The notes beneath the pieces are model-generated. The model searched no databases, was not told the DNA's origin, and saw only the letters and a list, made by a program, of their open reading frames with translations. The position numbers and the translations under genes were made by a program. From Daphnia carinata (taxonomy: Eukaryota; Arthropoda; Branchiopoda; Diplostraca; Daphniidae): 64,000 bases of DNA. The stretch lies in contig NC_081335.1 of assembly GCF_022539665.2 (NCBI RefSeq), forward strand, positions 1,116,001 through 1,180,000. Reading direction: 5' to 3'. Positions 27,993 to 40,997 of the stretch are shown piece by piece. Position 1 is the stretch's first letter, and every line of letters starts with the position of its first letter.

Positions 27993-30585
27993 TTTCAATC
28001 CAGCTGTAGGACATCGCTTAGATGACCTACTGATGATGAACAGCGATCACAAATTAGTAAGTAATAGACTTCACGAAATACCACTAAAATCATTTTAGTT
28101 CACATCAGACTGGATATTTTTACGGAGTAGCGTCTGTTGCTGAAAGGGTGGATCGATTATTCAACTAACCCTGTGTCTTTCTCCTTAGTGCTCAACGCAA
28201 AAATATCGATCTCCCGGCCTTTCCCGCCCAAAGATAAGACAACATTGCTGCCGGACAAAGGAAATCACTTATAAGCAGACACCATTCACGCCACGCAGTT
28301 TTTCAGGCTTGTAAATAAAGCTCCACAGGAAAAGGCACTTATTCATAGGAAGTCGACAACTCAAGGAAAACCGAAAGAACCATCGCAGGATTCTGAATTA
28401 TTTCCAGAAATAGTGTGTGGGAGACCGGGGTCTCCATTTGTTAAGTCGGGCAACGCTGCGGTCCTACAAAAACCGTTCTGCAACCCGCCCCTTCTAGAAC
28501 AGCCATGCACCTATCAATAGACACAGCCTATTTAAAAAAAAATTCCAGTGCTCAACAACTCTTTAAGAACGATTTATGCCTCCATTGGCTATTGTTTCCT
28601 AATACATTGTCCAATGTTTTTAACGGTGTACGCTATACGACAAAACAAGTCAGAAATAAAAGAGTGGCGTAATCGTTGAAGCAAGCATGTCGGAGGAGCT
28701 TCGACAATAATCCGTCGATAGGGGACCGACTCCATATTGGGGAATTTCGAAGAGAGACGCACAGCTTCAGAACAGCTGTGTAGCGGTTCCGAACCGATTC
28801 CTTTTTGGCTCATCGAAAGGCGAAAAAGAGCGGTCTGCGCTTCACTTTAGCCAAGCAATGGGCACAGGAATGCCGTGCACAACACACGTCATATAATTTA
28901 ATAAGAAACAATTTTCTGCTACATTACCACATAAAAGACAACACTTCATCTACAAAACGGGTTCTTTTTTTAAATTACATGTTTGTATATCGGATTCGCA
29001 TTAAGTTTGAGATGAAATATTTTTTTTGGATCAGGACATCCAAGATTAAAAATCGAGCATCGGTCTTGAATTTAACTAGCTTGCTTCTAATCGCAAACAG
29101 TAAGGAACGTAAGATCAAAGAAGGTCACCTTTAAGGAGTGTAAGTCCTTGGTAAATGTCCATGTGAAGAACTTGAAAACTGGAGATCGAAAGTTACAGCC
29201 AACGATGATGCTCAAACTGTGTTTTGCTTTAACCAAAAGTACTAAAAGAGAAACTATGGTCGTCGTTTTCCCTTTTCTTTTCAGCTAGGGTAGTTCCAAT
29301 AAACTTGATTTTGCCGAAGTACAAATAACGGCTAGGTCACGTGAAGTTTTTTTTAAAGGTTTTTTCTCTTAACTCAATAAACGTTCACGAACAAATGGCG
29401 TTCACTTTCTTCATGAATCTCCCACTACTGCACAGAGAGAAGCAAACATGTACACACGTCGTCTAAGACTTCAAACAACTATGTGACGACGACCCAGAAG
29501 GCTTTTTACTGTAGTGCCTCATTGAAAGAGTGACTCGAATTTGCTAGCGTCTGAAAGTTCCAACACTACCCATCAAGCCAGATACGGTGCGACTAAAGGC
29601 AAACGCAACAATCGACCGAGAACGAACAAAATTTTTAAATTAAGATAACACTAAATCGCTGTCCTTAGGGGAATTGTGATTAAATGCCCTATTTCAAAAT
29701 GTGGGAAAAGGTTTTTTACGAACGGAAATTTTTCAAAATAAAAATAAAAAATAAATCTTGTGAATGTAAACGGGCTATACGGATAGCTGGCAATGCTGCA
29801 CTTTCGGGATGCAGTAAAACGGGGGTTGGGTGTTGTTTGGAGAAAGAAAGACAGAGGGGGTAGAGAGTGGGCCTGCTCTCACAAGGTCCGGAAACGGGTA
29901 GCCTGGAGGTAAGAACAGAATGATGGGGTTGGGTAAAGGGGACACAATCATCAGCTGTGTTGCCACGCTCAAACAGCCGAGTTCGATCCGTGAAGAGTAG
30001 CCAACATATACATACAGCCATATATCCAATAGTTAGCGTCAAAATTGAAACTCATTTTACTTCTATAATGTGAGGCTCTTATGATGTAAACATTTCTTGC
30101 CCTTAACTGTCAGATAAAGATCTTTTGTGCTTACAAGATCCTGTAAATGCCGTAAAATGTACGACACACTATTTAGTACATGAATAACGAGTGAACTTAC
30201 CGAAAGTGACAAAATGTTGATAGTAATCTATTGAGAGGGCAAGATTACTCAAGCATGCAGCATGTTCGTCAAGTGCAAAAAACTTTTTTAAAATTCACCA
30301 ACAAGAGTAAAACACGCTAGTTGTTTAAGGGAAGAACAGAGGCATCACCTCGCCAGACGACGAATGATGGCGGCGAAATGGGAAAATACAGCAGAAGGCG
30401 CTGTGTGAAAGCGGGAAGGTTTAAACCATAGATACATGGCCATCTGTTGTACAGTTCGAGAAGCAACCTTAGTAAATGAATATTAAAATAGCCAAATAAA
30501 CAAATAAAATATGTCAAAACGATTGTTGTGCATCTTATTGTATTTCGCACAGAATATTTTGAATCATACATTAAGAGCTATTACA
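27993..30585. other. 5' region of SIN3 and intergenic spacer
   Basis: A likely acceptor (ctacag) just upstream of the SIN3 start implies a 5' UTR intron, so part of this stretch is transcribed. ORFs of up to 109 codons at 28589-30571 show no domains. No repeats or RNA genes recognised. Confidence 0.45.
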
Positions 30586-31322
30586 TTAGAATTTCAGGTC
30601 TTTTATAGCTTGGGGTAGATCTGGTAGTTTAATATCCTTAATCTGTTGAGGAATGTTTGGTAAATTAGGAAGATTTACATTTTTAAGGCTAATAAGCCCT
30701 GCTTCGGATTTTTCCAATTTATTCTGATCCTCTATTCGACTAAGAATTTCAGACATGTTAGTCTCTAGAACCATTCCACCCATTACTAATTCATTCAAGA
30801 TGTAATGAACCTAGAATATAAAACAATGTACAATCATAACAGGATAAAGTAAAAAGATAATAATACCTTATCAACATGGAAGATCAGATCCAATTCACAA
30901 ACATTTTCAAAGCAGCGATCCAAAGTTTCAACAAATACTTGAATCAGATCTAATATCCCCAATTCTGATTCTGAGGAGTCAACACAGAACACAAAATACA
31001 ATGTGGCATAGTGCCTATATATCAGTTTATAATCAGATCCTCCTATCAAACTGAAATAAAAACTTAGAAATTATGTCACATCAAACACAAAACTACGTGT
31101 ACCTTCCGCCTTCAAGAAAATTGCAGACATTATCATCACGCTTGCTGACAAGCTGAAAGGTTTCACGAACTATTTGCTGCTGCATATCTTCATTCTGTAA
31201 AGTAACATCACTTATATCCTTTTCTGTAACACAAATGTTAAATACAAGCTTACAAAATACTGGTAGAATTTTGATAAACGGGGCTTGCCATGATTATTGA
31301 AAACAAGTATAGCTTTAATCAT
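30586..31322 (-). CDS. AP3S: AP-3 complex sigma subunit
   Basis: Small subunit of the AP-3 adaptor coat, which sorts cargo from Golgi/endosomes to lysosomes and lysosome-related organelles. Begins MIKAILVFNNHGKPRLIKFY at 31322 and continues QQQIVRETFQLVSKRDDN, GGSDYKLIYRHYATLYFVFC, LIQVFVETLDRCFENVC and MVLETNMSEI, the near-invariant sigma-3 longin-type core. The C-terminal tail is Leu/Pro/Asp-rich and diverges, as in other sigma-3 proteins, ending IKDLKF. Four short introns. Length about 190 residues agrees with the family. Upstream neighbour on the same strand is eS27. Confidence 0.94.
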
Positions 31323-31850
31323 CTTCCGGATTTGATTACAAATGAACAACAGAAGCTGTCAAAGTCAGACGACAATTTTCAACGACACCTAGCGGATAGA
31401 TGTATAAACATAAATAAATTTAAGCCCGTATTTCGACAAAAAAAACTGGGTACAATTACAATAAAAAAACTTGAGTATAATTACAAAATTTAAGGGGCGG
31501 CAATTTGGCTTCTGTGAAGAAACTAAACACATTTTCAGATGTGACGGTTATGTATGGGTTTCAGACTTCAGCCTGATTAATATCCTTAAGTTTAGCTAAT
31601 CACTTATTCAAAGACCATATAAATTGAACTATTAGCCTGTGCCAGTTTTTAAAAAATGAGGAATCTTACTTCTAACACTCAAGATATGACATTTTTGCAA
31701 TCAACATCAATTTAGGTAATGATGTAGAATCATTTTGATAATAATTAGAATCAAATTAGCCTTGACAATGCATCTTGTATTCACTCTTTACATAAGCATG
31801 GTATCTCAGATGAAATAATCAGGTGCAGCCAGGCCAATCTGCTTTTACTT
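31323..31850. other. Spacer between AP-3 sigma and eS27 genes
   Basis: AT-rich; a 67-codon plus-strand ORF overlapping the AP-3 start is a shadow. Holds the AP-3 promoter and the eS27 3' UTR. Confidence 0.45.
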
Positions 31851-32778
31851 TCAATGTTGTTTCCTGCGGAAAGAACAGCCTATTGGGAAGTAAGATATTT
31901 GTCTTAGATAAAAATATCAAACAGACTATAAAACAGAATAAAACCATAGCAAAAAATGAACACTGTCTGAATTGTAAATGAAACAAATAATTAAAATATT
32001 ACCCTCAGTCAGCCTGGCTCTTCCACCAGTTGGTTGACACAACACAGCTGAGCAGCCAGCACACACTACCACTGTCTGGGCATGGGAGAAAACTGTGGTG
32101 ATCTTGTAACAACCTGTAAACAAATTTATCAAAAGAATGAATAAACATACTAACACAACTAGAGCAAGTTAGAGCAACAGAAAGTATGCTCAAAAGAAAA
32201 ATCATTAAGAAGTGACTTAAAATGATATTTATAAAGGCTAATTTTAGGAATTTCTCATAACTGCTTTGGCATTTCATCTACTCAGTTCTGGCAAGAATTT
32301 CCTTACCATCTAAGAATTCAGCTTTCAATTATTCCATACAAGAATGAATTGGACTTCTATATGCATAGCAGTGAACTTATAACAATCTAGAAGTGCAAAC
32401 AAATTTAGAAACATACCAGGGCACTTGACATCCATGAAGTAACTGTTGGGATGTTGAACCAATCGTTTAAGTTTGTGCCTCCTGCGCTCCTCCTCAGGAG
32501 TTGGGTGCAATAAGTCGCGTGCGAGCTGAAAACGGTAAAAAAATTTGATTTAATGTACAAAATATATGGTCTACAAGTTAAGATTTTTCTCAAGAAAAAT
32601 GGCCGCCATGAGGCAACATGCATAGGACACATGGTTAATAGAAATATAAAACAAAGAGTATACAAAAATTAACGCAAACTTTTTCAGTAAACCCAAATAT
32701 TACATCAGGATGAGAGAACCACTATTAAATCTGAAGTATCGATTAAACTATAACTTATTCAGTAAGACTCACGGGCAT
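31851..32778 (-). CDS. RpS27: 40S ribosomal protein eS27
   Basis: Zinc-ribbon protein of the small ribosomal subunit. Exons 32773-32778 (ATG CCC only), 32417-32525, 32003-32113 and 31851-31878/31880 give an 84-residue protein of normal length. Sequence starts [15 protein letters not shown] and ends CSFRRKQH. The four zinc cysteines are present in CPGCYKI and CAGCSAVLC. The first coding exon holds just two codons, a layout common in ribosomal protein genes. A pyrimidine-rich stretch (ctttctttcc, minus strand, about 32813-32822) upstream may be the 5' TOP tract. Codon phase joins cleanly at each intron. Confidence 0.95.
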
Positions 32779-33662
32779 CTTGTTAAGGAGCTCTCTGCCG
32801 GCTACACGTTTATGGAAAGAAAGTAGTCAGATACGATGAAGCAACGAACGAAAGAAAATGGCCGCTAGAAGAAGTCAATACAAAAACTAATTTCAATGTT
32901 TGAAATCATAATACAATGACGAATAAGACAAAATTATATAAATAATTGATACGACCAGTTTTACTCGTCTTTCAAATGAATAGTTTTTTCAAACGAATTT
33001 TCATAAATGAAAATTATTTAATTAGTAGCTTCTTACTTGACTAAAAGAGTTAATGCCACCTGGTGCCCGAAAAGGGTTTCAAAGTAGGAGAGGATGGAAA
33101 AACAAACAAATTCATCAGCAAATTTAGCAAATCTTTTTACGCAGTAACAAGCATTCCAAGAAGTGAAATTTCTTTGTTTTATTGTTTAATTACATTTCGA
33201 ATCAGAAAAACATATTGAATTTTTGTAAGTGAATCCAAATATGGAGCGAAATCGAAAGAAAACTGACCACTACGTCCGCCTTTAATGAATTATAGGGTGG
33301 TGGGTTTACTCTATTTTGTTTCCATCCGGCAACCCTATATGCAATACATGGCGGTCGCAGTACAGAAGCGAACTCATGACGCGGATGCATTTACAATTTC
33401 ACATCAATAAGATAATACAGATAAACAGATACCTAAGCCCGAAAACTGAGGACACCAGATGGCCAGTCCTCAGTACCCCTAAATGTCAAATAAAAAATAC
33501 GCAGACGCCAATAATCTTCTGTACTTCTAAACACGTTGCCGTGTTGAAAAATCAGAGCCTATATAAGCATTAGTTAAGTTTACTTAATTGATTTATTTTT
33601 ATAACAGTAACACAAGCGGCTTTTCAATAACTATATGGCGAACGTTCAGATCAAGCAAAAAT
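32779..33662. other. Spacer upstream of eS27
   Basis: Contains the eS27 promoter and the RALBP1 3' UTR. No domain-bearing ORF on either strand. Confidence 0.45.
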
Positions 33663-36662
33663 TTAAGCAATTATTCCATTAGCTCCCACAATTGGTAATT
33701 TTGTCTTTTCTTCTCGTAATCGCAACTGGGCTCTGAATTTCAAACAAGCCTCTCCGATTTCTTCAATTTGGCTCTGCAGTAACATGTTCTGTTCCTAAAA
33801 AAAAGGTTAAACGATAACATTTACAAAGTATTTAGCATTCCTTTGGTCATCGAGTTACTACCTCCAATTGACGATTTTCACGGAGCACTTCTGCCAAAAG
33901 CTGTTCTTGTTCTTCTTCGCCTACATCTAGTCCGTCGTCGTCCTCAGAACTGTCAGTCCACGAACTACATATAAAAATGAAAAATGATAGTTCGGAAAAA
34001 CATTTAGAAAAAAACAATTGCTATGTGCTATTACGTAGTTGTATCTGCCAACAGTTCTTGCAATCGCTCTATCGACTTGCGCTCCTTTTCGATTGCTTCT
34101 GAAAGTTTTTCTATAATCTTCTCTCGTTCATGGTTTTCAATCATTAAAAGAAGTTCCATTTCTTCTTCCTTTGTTAACGGCGTTTCAGTTTCCGGCGCAT
34201 TCCATCCCGTGTTTTGATCAGATGATGCTGATTCTGCCGAATGACCAGTAATTTCAATAACAGTAACGTGGCACGCATTTTCTGTTGAATTCTTGGGTGG
34301 CGGCTCTTGAATGCTTTCATCAACTACTTCAGCACTGGGTGACTCGCCTTTTGATACTTCTTCATCCTGCTCCATTATATCTCTATCGCTTCTCAACTCA
34401 GGATTGGGGACCTGGTCAGCTGGTTCAGAAAGAACTTTAACGGGAAGAGCCAATTCCAACCTTAGCTCAACATCATGTCCACTAGGCCCCACATCTGGCA
34501 AAGTTGCTGGTTTTGGAGTTTCAGAAACTGTGTTTTGGACCACAGCAGCCATAGGAGCTGTAGAAGTGGGTGCCTGCAGTTTCAGTTGTCTCTTAAGCTG
34601 CGTAACGATGCGCTGTGCCTAGAAGAAAGCATTTTAGAACTAAAATCATTTAGAAAAGTGTCAGGTTGAGTCTTACTTCCCATAGTTGTTCTTCTCGATG
34701 TTTCGCCACAGATCCAACACTCATCTCACAATGGATTTGGGCAAGCAACGATTCTTGTTTCTTGAGTTCAATTGTCATAGCATCGAACTCGTCGGGTAAA
34801 CTGACTCCAACGCCAGATAGAGGTGGAATGTACCTAAAAATTAATGGGTGGTAAAATAAAACAAACGAATAAATCCAACAGCCTTTCAAAACCCAAGCGG
34901 ATGATCCGCCCACTTCCTATATAATTGATATCCTGCCAACATCTTTTAACAAGTCAGTAAGGCTACTGCTTTAAGAGTGGATGGTATAGAAAATATATTT
35001 AGAGTTGTGTTGCGTAATAACATGTAAATTACCTTATTATTTGAGTGCCAGCAAAAAGCGAACGACTATATGCGAAGAGACACCCCAGGACACGATGAGT
35101 CAAATTTAATGTTGGGCAAAGTACAATACTAAGATTTTGCACGTTCATTTTGTTAAATCGCTCCTGGAAAGCATACAGACACGTTATCGACGTAGAAAAA
35201 GTGAGGCATTATTTTTAATATTTTTTTTTTTGTTAAATCTTTCTACCTTTTCTATCACATGATCCATGAGCACCATCAACCAAGATAACAGTGTTCTATT
35301 GTATACAGGTAATTGCCGAATAAGACTGCTAAAGGTCTCCTCTTGAAGTTGGCTATCTTTGATAGATGAGGCATCCTCGAATTTGGATAAAAGCTCGTTA
35401 CTTAAAATATTATCAGGCAGTTCCCTACAAACGGAATAAAATGGTGTTGATGGCATTCAACGAAAAACTATAACATGATATACCGCAAGTATTGCTTCAG
35501 AAGGCTTGCTACGATCGGCGGGTCAACATCTTTTAGCACTACGTTTTCGCGGTTGTTGTATGCTCGTCGGAGTTCAACTACGCGAGTTTTGAGTCCAGAA
35601 CTTCGAAAAATTCCTTCTTGTTGCAATCCTGAATCAGGCAGGTGAAAAAGTAAATCCTAAATAGGCTATGAGGGAATAGAAATTTACCATAATCTTCTAT
35701 GTAGTCAATGCAACAGCGAACTACAACAGGCAAATCTATTCCGTCATGAGAACCACTTCTTTGAATGGCTAACTCTAAGGGCACGCCAAAAACAGGCAAG
35801 TCATCTAAAAACAAAGCTTTGAAATCTAGTGAAACAAATTATGACAGAAACAATGCTACCTTCAAGGGATGTGTGGGGTTTGGTTTTTTTCATTTTATCT
35901 TTGATTTTTAATTTGTTCTTAATATCTTTGCTTTTTACATCCTTTTCCTTGTCTTTGACTTTAGTCTCTTTCTCCTTCACCTTGGTTTCTTTCTCTTTTT
36001 CTTTTTTATCTTTCTTTTTGTCAGTTTTTTCCACCTTGCTTGTTTCTTCTCTCAATTCTTTTGGAGAAATGTCACTTTCTTTGGATAATTTCCTATCTTT
36101 CTCTTTTTTCTTTTCTTTTTCTTCATCTTTGCTCTTCTTTTCCTTGCGACTGGAGAACTTGAAGGAACGCTTCTTCCCCTTAAAAGGACTCTTTACTTCC
36201 ATTTCTGATTCTTCTGGAGAACTCTCGCCTTCTAATGCAGCATAACCTTTGTCTTTGTCCTTCTTTTTGTCTTTGTCTTTGTCTTCCTTATCTTTTTTCT
36301 TTACTCCAAGCTTACCTTCTTTGATCTTGCCAGGTTTTTCTTCAAAATCACCTGTTGAACACATTACAAAAATTTCAAATGAATTCTATTGACATACGAA
36401 GCAAAATGAAATAGAGAAAGTAGACCACCAAAACCAGATACGCTTACAACAGAAAAAAATCAATTAGGTATTCTATAACAAACAAAAAATTAATAAATCT
36501 CCTTGTGCATGCAAATAGGTGGGAAAAATAAAAAGCATATCTTCAGCCTGCATATAGCTACTCACGGTCACTCTCTCCACTCTCCTTACTCGATTCACCT
36601 TCCCCTGTAACTGTTTCCAATGTGTACAAACCCGAGGTATCTGCACCCAAGTTGATCTCCAT
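33663..36662 (-). CDS. RALBP1: RalA-binding protein 1 (RhoGAP effector of Ral)
   Basis: Effector of Ral GTPases with GTPase-activating activity for Rac/Cdc42, acting in endocytosis and at the mitotic spindle. Exon 1 is 36566-36662 (MEINLGADTS), exon 2 35860-36351 and the next begins at 35804. Exon 2 codes a very Lys/Asp/Glu-rich region (repeated KDKDKK and KEKETKV). Then the RhoGAP domain: VFGVPLELAIQRS, the exon around 35580-35690 that should carry the arginine finger, VASLLKQYLRELPDN and a Leu-rich end (LPVYNRTLLSWLMVLMDHVI). After it come the Ral-binding coiled coil (REEQLWE..AQRIVTQLKRQLKLQ), an acidic Ser/Thr/Glu section and a final coiled coil (QNMLLQSQIEEIGE). Domain order matches human RALBP1. 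Confidence 0.9.
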
Positions 36663-37422
36663 AGCTGAGTTAAAATAATTTACCAAACCTCAACCAATAT
36701 GTCACAGATATATACTGCCTGCACCGATAATGTCAGTTGTTCTCGCCTAGTTGCACATATTGAGAGCTCACCACATCATAATAAATAAAATATACAAAAC
36801 GCCCACCCAAGGTAACCAAATAATAAGCTGCACAAGATGAAGCCGCTCTTACAGGTAGACTACTGTGTAAATTGAAGCATTAAATACTGATGTTTATTAT
36901 TTACTTCCTGTCATACCACAGAGACCTATCAGGGATGTGCATCAGTTATCGCATCGATTGTTCATTAATCGATAGTTCTCCGATATGAAATATTCTTCGA
37001 TTGTTCAATTCCAACTGAGTAAAAATACATGCAAGTAGGAACGTAGCCTTAATGCTTGTAATTTTATATCAATAACAAACTAACTTTACCAAGTACGTAT
37101 TCAAATGTTTTCGAGACACATTGACCTGGTGACCTCGCAGTTGTTTATTAGTATGCTCATTAATTTTTAGGAAGGAATTTGATGTGTATTCTTTCAAATT
37201 CAAACTCTGTTCAAGTGGTTATAAAAATACAAATTATGGCAAAATATTATCATAAAAACACTAAAAACTATAAAAATTGAGCGTTAAAAGGCAAATTTGA
37301 TTCATTTGGCAGGAAAACTGTCAAAGATTCTCGTCTAATGATATATTAGATCGTAGATACGGGGTTAAAAATCCTAGCATGCGGATGAGGAATGCGCGTA
37401 ATAAAAGCGTCGTTTGATAAAG
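36663..37422. other. Spacer between RALBP1 and CDC20 genes
   Basis: RALBP1 promoter region and CDC20 3' flank. AT-rich, no ORF of note, no repeat recognised. Confidence 0.45.
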
Positions 37423-39447
37423 TCAGCGGAAATTGGACATGGCGTCAAGTGCAGACCGCGGCTCATTCCTGCGGCCAGTTGTTCCTTTCTTTTTGTTTGG
37501 GTCACTTTGAAAACAGTTCCACAACCGAAGTGTTTCATCAGCTCCGGCGCTCATCACAGCCGTTTCACCAGGTGACATGGCCAAGTGCAAAATGCGTTCG
37601 TCGTGGCCGGTCAGTTCTGCAACCTGTTACAGAACAATTATATTAAAACTAGTGGACGGTTTGGCAACAAAAATAATAAAGCGCGATAACCTTTGCCTTT
37701 GTCGGATACTTCCAAATTTGCAAAGTGTGGTTCGGAAAACCGTGAGATGAGATTATTTCCTGATATTCGGAGTTCCAGAAGATACCCGAAACCTGGCTTT
37801 TGGTGTCAATGGTGTCTACGCAGTCTCCAACGTTCATGTTCCAGAACTTGATGGAGCGATCGTTGGTACCACCGCCAGTAGCTAGCAATCTATTTTGCCA
37901 GGGACACCATGCCATTCCTTTAACTGCCGCTTGGTGCTGACTACGAAAGGAAACATTTATAGAAACGGAATGATAAACCGATAATAGGCATTCTATACTT
38001 AAATACGTGAAGAGGGGTGTTTCGTGTAATTTGACCACTGGTACCCTCCCAGACATGGACGAGGTTGTCATTGCCACCGCTCGCAAGGAATCTGTGGTCG
38101 CCGGACCATTTTAGTGAACAGACCTTTTGTTCGAAAAATACAGTTAAAGTTGGCTTCAAAGGTACACATCGAATGGCATACCTCTTGCGTGTGACCTTCT
38201 AAGGAAGCAACTAAATGCTGTGGGATTCGTACGTCATGGTGGAAGATTAGACCACTTCGCGAGCCGCTAGAAAGAACATGTTCATTCCATGCTAGGACGC
38301 CAATACGTGCAGCATGGCCGGCCATTGTGCGTAACCTTCTTTGTTGCTGGATATCCCACAGTTCAACGCAGCCAGTGTTGAGACCGATCGCCAAATAGCT
38401 CCCATCCTGAGTGAATTGGACTGAGGATACATAATTGTCATCGCCTTCACACTCCATCAATTCCTGAATATCGCCTGAAGCGGCATTCCAAAGGTAGACC
38501 TGTTTATCTAATGCGACGCTTATAAAATTTGTCTGGGACCAGTCCAAGAGGTTGAGATCTAGAAAGAAAAGAAAATTACCAACATCATAAAACGAAGATG
38601 TTACTGGTATATTAATACTCACAGTAATCATTCATCATCGCAGGAGCATCAAGAACACGATCAGCAGTGTTTGGGATGAACCTGGTACTAGGTTTCTTCT
38701 GCGTAGATGAGGATGCCGAATATAGTGCCTGCAAAAACAAAACAAAAAAACATTCAATAATGGCTAATTCTTATCATTTCTACATGACTTGTACTTTTTG
38801 ATGATTAATGTAAGCCTCCTGTGGCTTTGGAATTTGAGCAGTTTGGTAGGAAAGAACACGGTCACCAGAAGAATCTTCTGAAGTCAATTTGTGGTGAGCA
38901 GCCTCAAAGTCAGTGGTGCTTCTAGAAGGCACCATTCTGTCACCAAGTATGTTTTGTGTCTTACGAACAACACCACCCACTCCTGGGCTCTTCCAACTAT
39001 TAGGCTTTCCAAGGGTAGGTCCTTGTGTCATTTTAGGGGTTTTATTGTTGAATGAAGTATCTGTTCGTCTAGGGGTTTTTGTAGCTACACTTTGTGAGTT
39101 TGTGGAACAGTTCAAACTACAGTTAAAGAAGAAAACTTTTGGTGAAGCAATCACAAACTAATTTTAAATATAGGTAGAGAAACTATATAAATATGTGTCA
39201 TCATACCTCATGTTAATACTGCCATTACAGAGGGATTTTCCCAATTTGGTTGACTGGTCATTTTTGGAAATTTGATTTTCTTTCTTACTAGACATCAAAT
39301 TTACTTCACTAATATTCATAGTGATGGCTCGCAATCTGTTTTCAATGGAGAACTGAGCCACTAAACGAGAAATGCGTAAAGAACATAAGGATTTTTTTTT
39401 CATCAACACACTTCAAAATCTAATTTTAAACTTAACTCGATCTTACT
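37423..39447 (-). CDS. CDC20: CDC20/fizzy, APC/C activator
   Basis: WD40 adaptor that activates the anaphase-promoting complex and is held by the spindle checkpoint. Start [10 protein letters not shown] is formed by splicing: the A of ATG is the last base of an upstream exon (39447), and TG GCT CAG opens the next exon at 39360. Following exons include 39207-39360 and one opening at 39116. Motifs: a KEN box (SSKKENQ), the C-box DRMVPSR, then seven WD repeats ([80 protein letters not shown]). It ends SNFR, in the place of the Ile-Arg tail that docks on the APC/C. Human CDC20 also opens MAQF, supporting the start. Confidence 0.92.
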
Positions 39448-39705
39448 TGTCAGATATATATGATAAAGTAACTGCAGAGTGCATGTACCAAATGCTTGTC
39501 GTGTAATGAAGTAACCGTTTTCGAAAGCCCTTTAAGAAGCAAATTTTAAAATAAACTATAGCGTTGCCAATTCGCATAGAATAGAATTCTAGAGCAACTA
39601 GAAATTTGGCCGGTAGATGGCGATAGCAATAAAATTTCAAGCCCGACTAAATAAGCCCGACTTTTCTTGGTCGGGCTTAAAATATTTTGCTACAAAAACT
39701 GACAC
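39448..39705. other. CDC20 5' UTR exon and repeat fragments
   Basis: The CDC20 5' UTR exon lies next to 39447. From about 39598 comes aactagaaatttggccggtagatggc, which directly resembles 45823-45845 at the far end of element 2. A fragment with aagcccgac/gtcgggctt ends (39640-39680) belongs to the MITE family of 13251-13617. Confidence 0.5.
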
Positions 39706-39828
39706 TCCCTGCTACCGCCATCTACCGGTCGGTAGATGGTGACAGTAACCGAAACAAATGCCAGCAAAAAGCAAACGAATGCCAAAGGTGAGACATGCTG
39801 GAAAAGCTTGATACGAATGTGTAGGCGT
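39706..39828 (+). repeat. Left outer terminal inverted repeat of element 2
   Basis: Begins ccctgctaccgccatctacc and ends atacgaatgtgtaggcg; near-exact inverse of 45628-45749. Confidence 0.85.
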
Positions 39829-40338
39829 AGTTTTGGAATTCCGAGGTGCTAGCCGGCTGTTTGGTAAAACTTCAGTTAAATTTGGTTTCAATTCAATATG
39901 TTTTACTTATTATTTGTGTGATTACGCAAAGGATTGCGCCATCCAGGCAATGTGGATATTCTGCCATATACATGATAAACCTAGGATTCTTCGTCAACAT
40001 GCAAGATGTTACCCCCTGGTGATGCTTTTCCGCTGAGTTTGTTTAGTTTTCTAATTTAATCGTCAATGTCGTATTAGCAAACTACTGTTGACAGAAAAGC
40101 TGATACATTGGGACAACAGTTACGGCAAGTGTGATGAATAAATCACCATAGATCAGTTGCCTTGCCTTCCCAATTGCAACAAAGACAAATCCTGGAGTCA
40201 AAAACATTAAAAGATGGTACTATTTTAATTATTTTAATTGATATATCGCTAAGTGCTGATATGTGTGTAGAACGTGCTGGAATTCATGTCATCCTGGAGA
40301 GGACTAAAAAAAAAGAGCTGTATCCATGAAACAGCTCA

Positions 40339-40582
40339 TTAGTCACGTCCCAAATGAATGCCTGCGTCAGCCAGCAATCTTTCAATGGCTAACAAGCATT
40401 TAATGGTTTTGAAAATCGTGGTTTGCACACCCTGAGGCGACATTCCTAAATCCCCCTGTCAAAAGATTTGAATGCAACAATTTTTATTCTGAACTGATAC
40501 CTACCAAATTCTTTTTCCATAAAATGAGGTGATATGAGGTTATAATGGAAATTGCTGTCAAGACTGCCGAGACCAGGTACAT
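40339..40582 (-). CDS. Possible small two-exon membrane protein inside element 2
   Basis: Exon 40505-40582 (ATG start, 26 codons: MYLVSAVLTAISIITSYHLI...) joins in phase to exon 40339-40455 (39 codons, ending ADAGIHLGRD, stop) by GT-AG sites. Predicted 64 residues with a hydrophobic N-terminus resembling a signal anchor. I do not recognise it. It lies in the unique part of the composite element, so it could be a captured host fragment or a chance frame. Confidence 0.25.
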
Positions 40583-40997
40583 TGTTTACCTTAACGTTTA
40601 GTGATCAAAACAACCAACTTTGTAACCTTTCTGTTTTTTATGGTGCATGGAACGTCCAACCGGAAAGCCCATGGAAGATCTCTGTGGCCAACACGAAGGG
40701 TTCTTCCAAACTTTCGTATTCAAGTTTTGGTTATGGTGATCATTTGCAACTGCATAGCCTTTTAGAAGCTCCTGCCAGGAATCTACAGGAATATGGCAGA
40801 TGATGAATTATGTACCATGTAAGCTATATCAATAAGAATGTTTTATGCTTATCTATGTTTTATTTTCTTAATTTAGATTAATAGCAATAGTGAACCTGCG
40901 AAGGTTTCTGGTTGGGATGTGAGGACGAAAAGTTATAATAATTTGAAGTACGGAATTGAATTTCCCTCCATCAGTCGCCTGTGTATTCCTGCGTATT

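Noticed and set aside
35829-36245. 138-codon plus-strand Phe/Ser-rich ORF
   Set aside because: It is the antisense shadow of the Lys-rich exon 2 of RALBP1.
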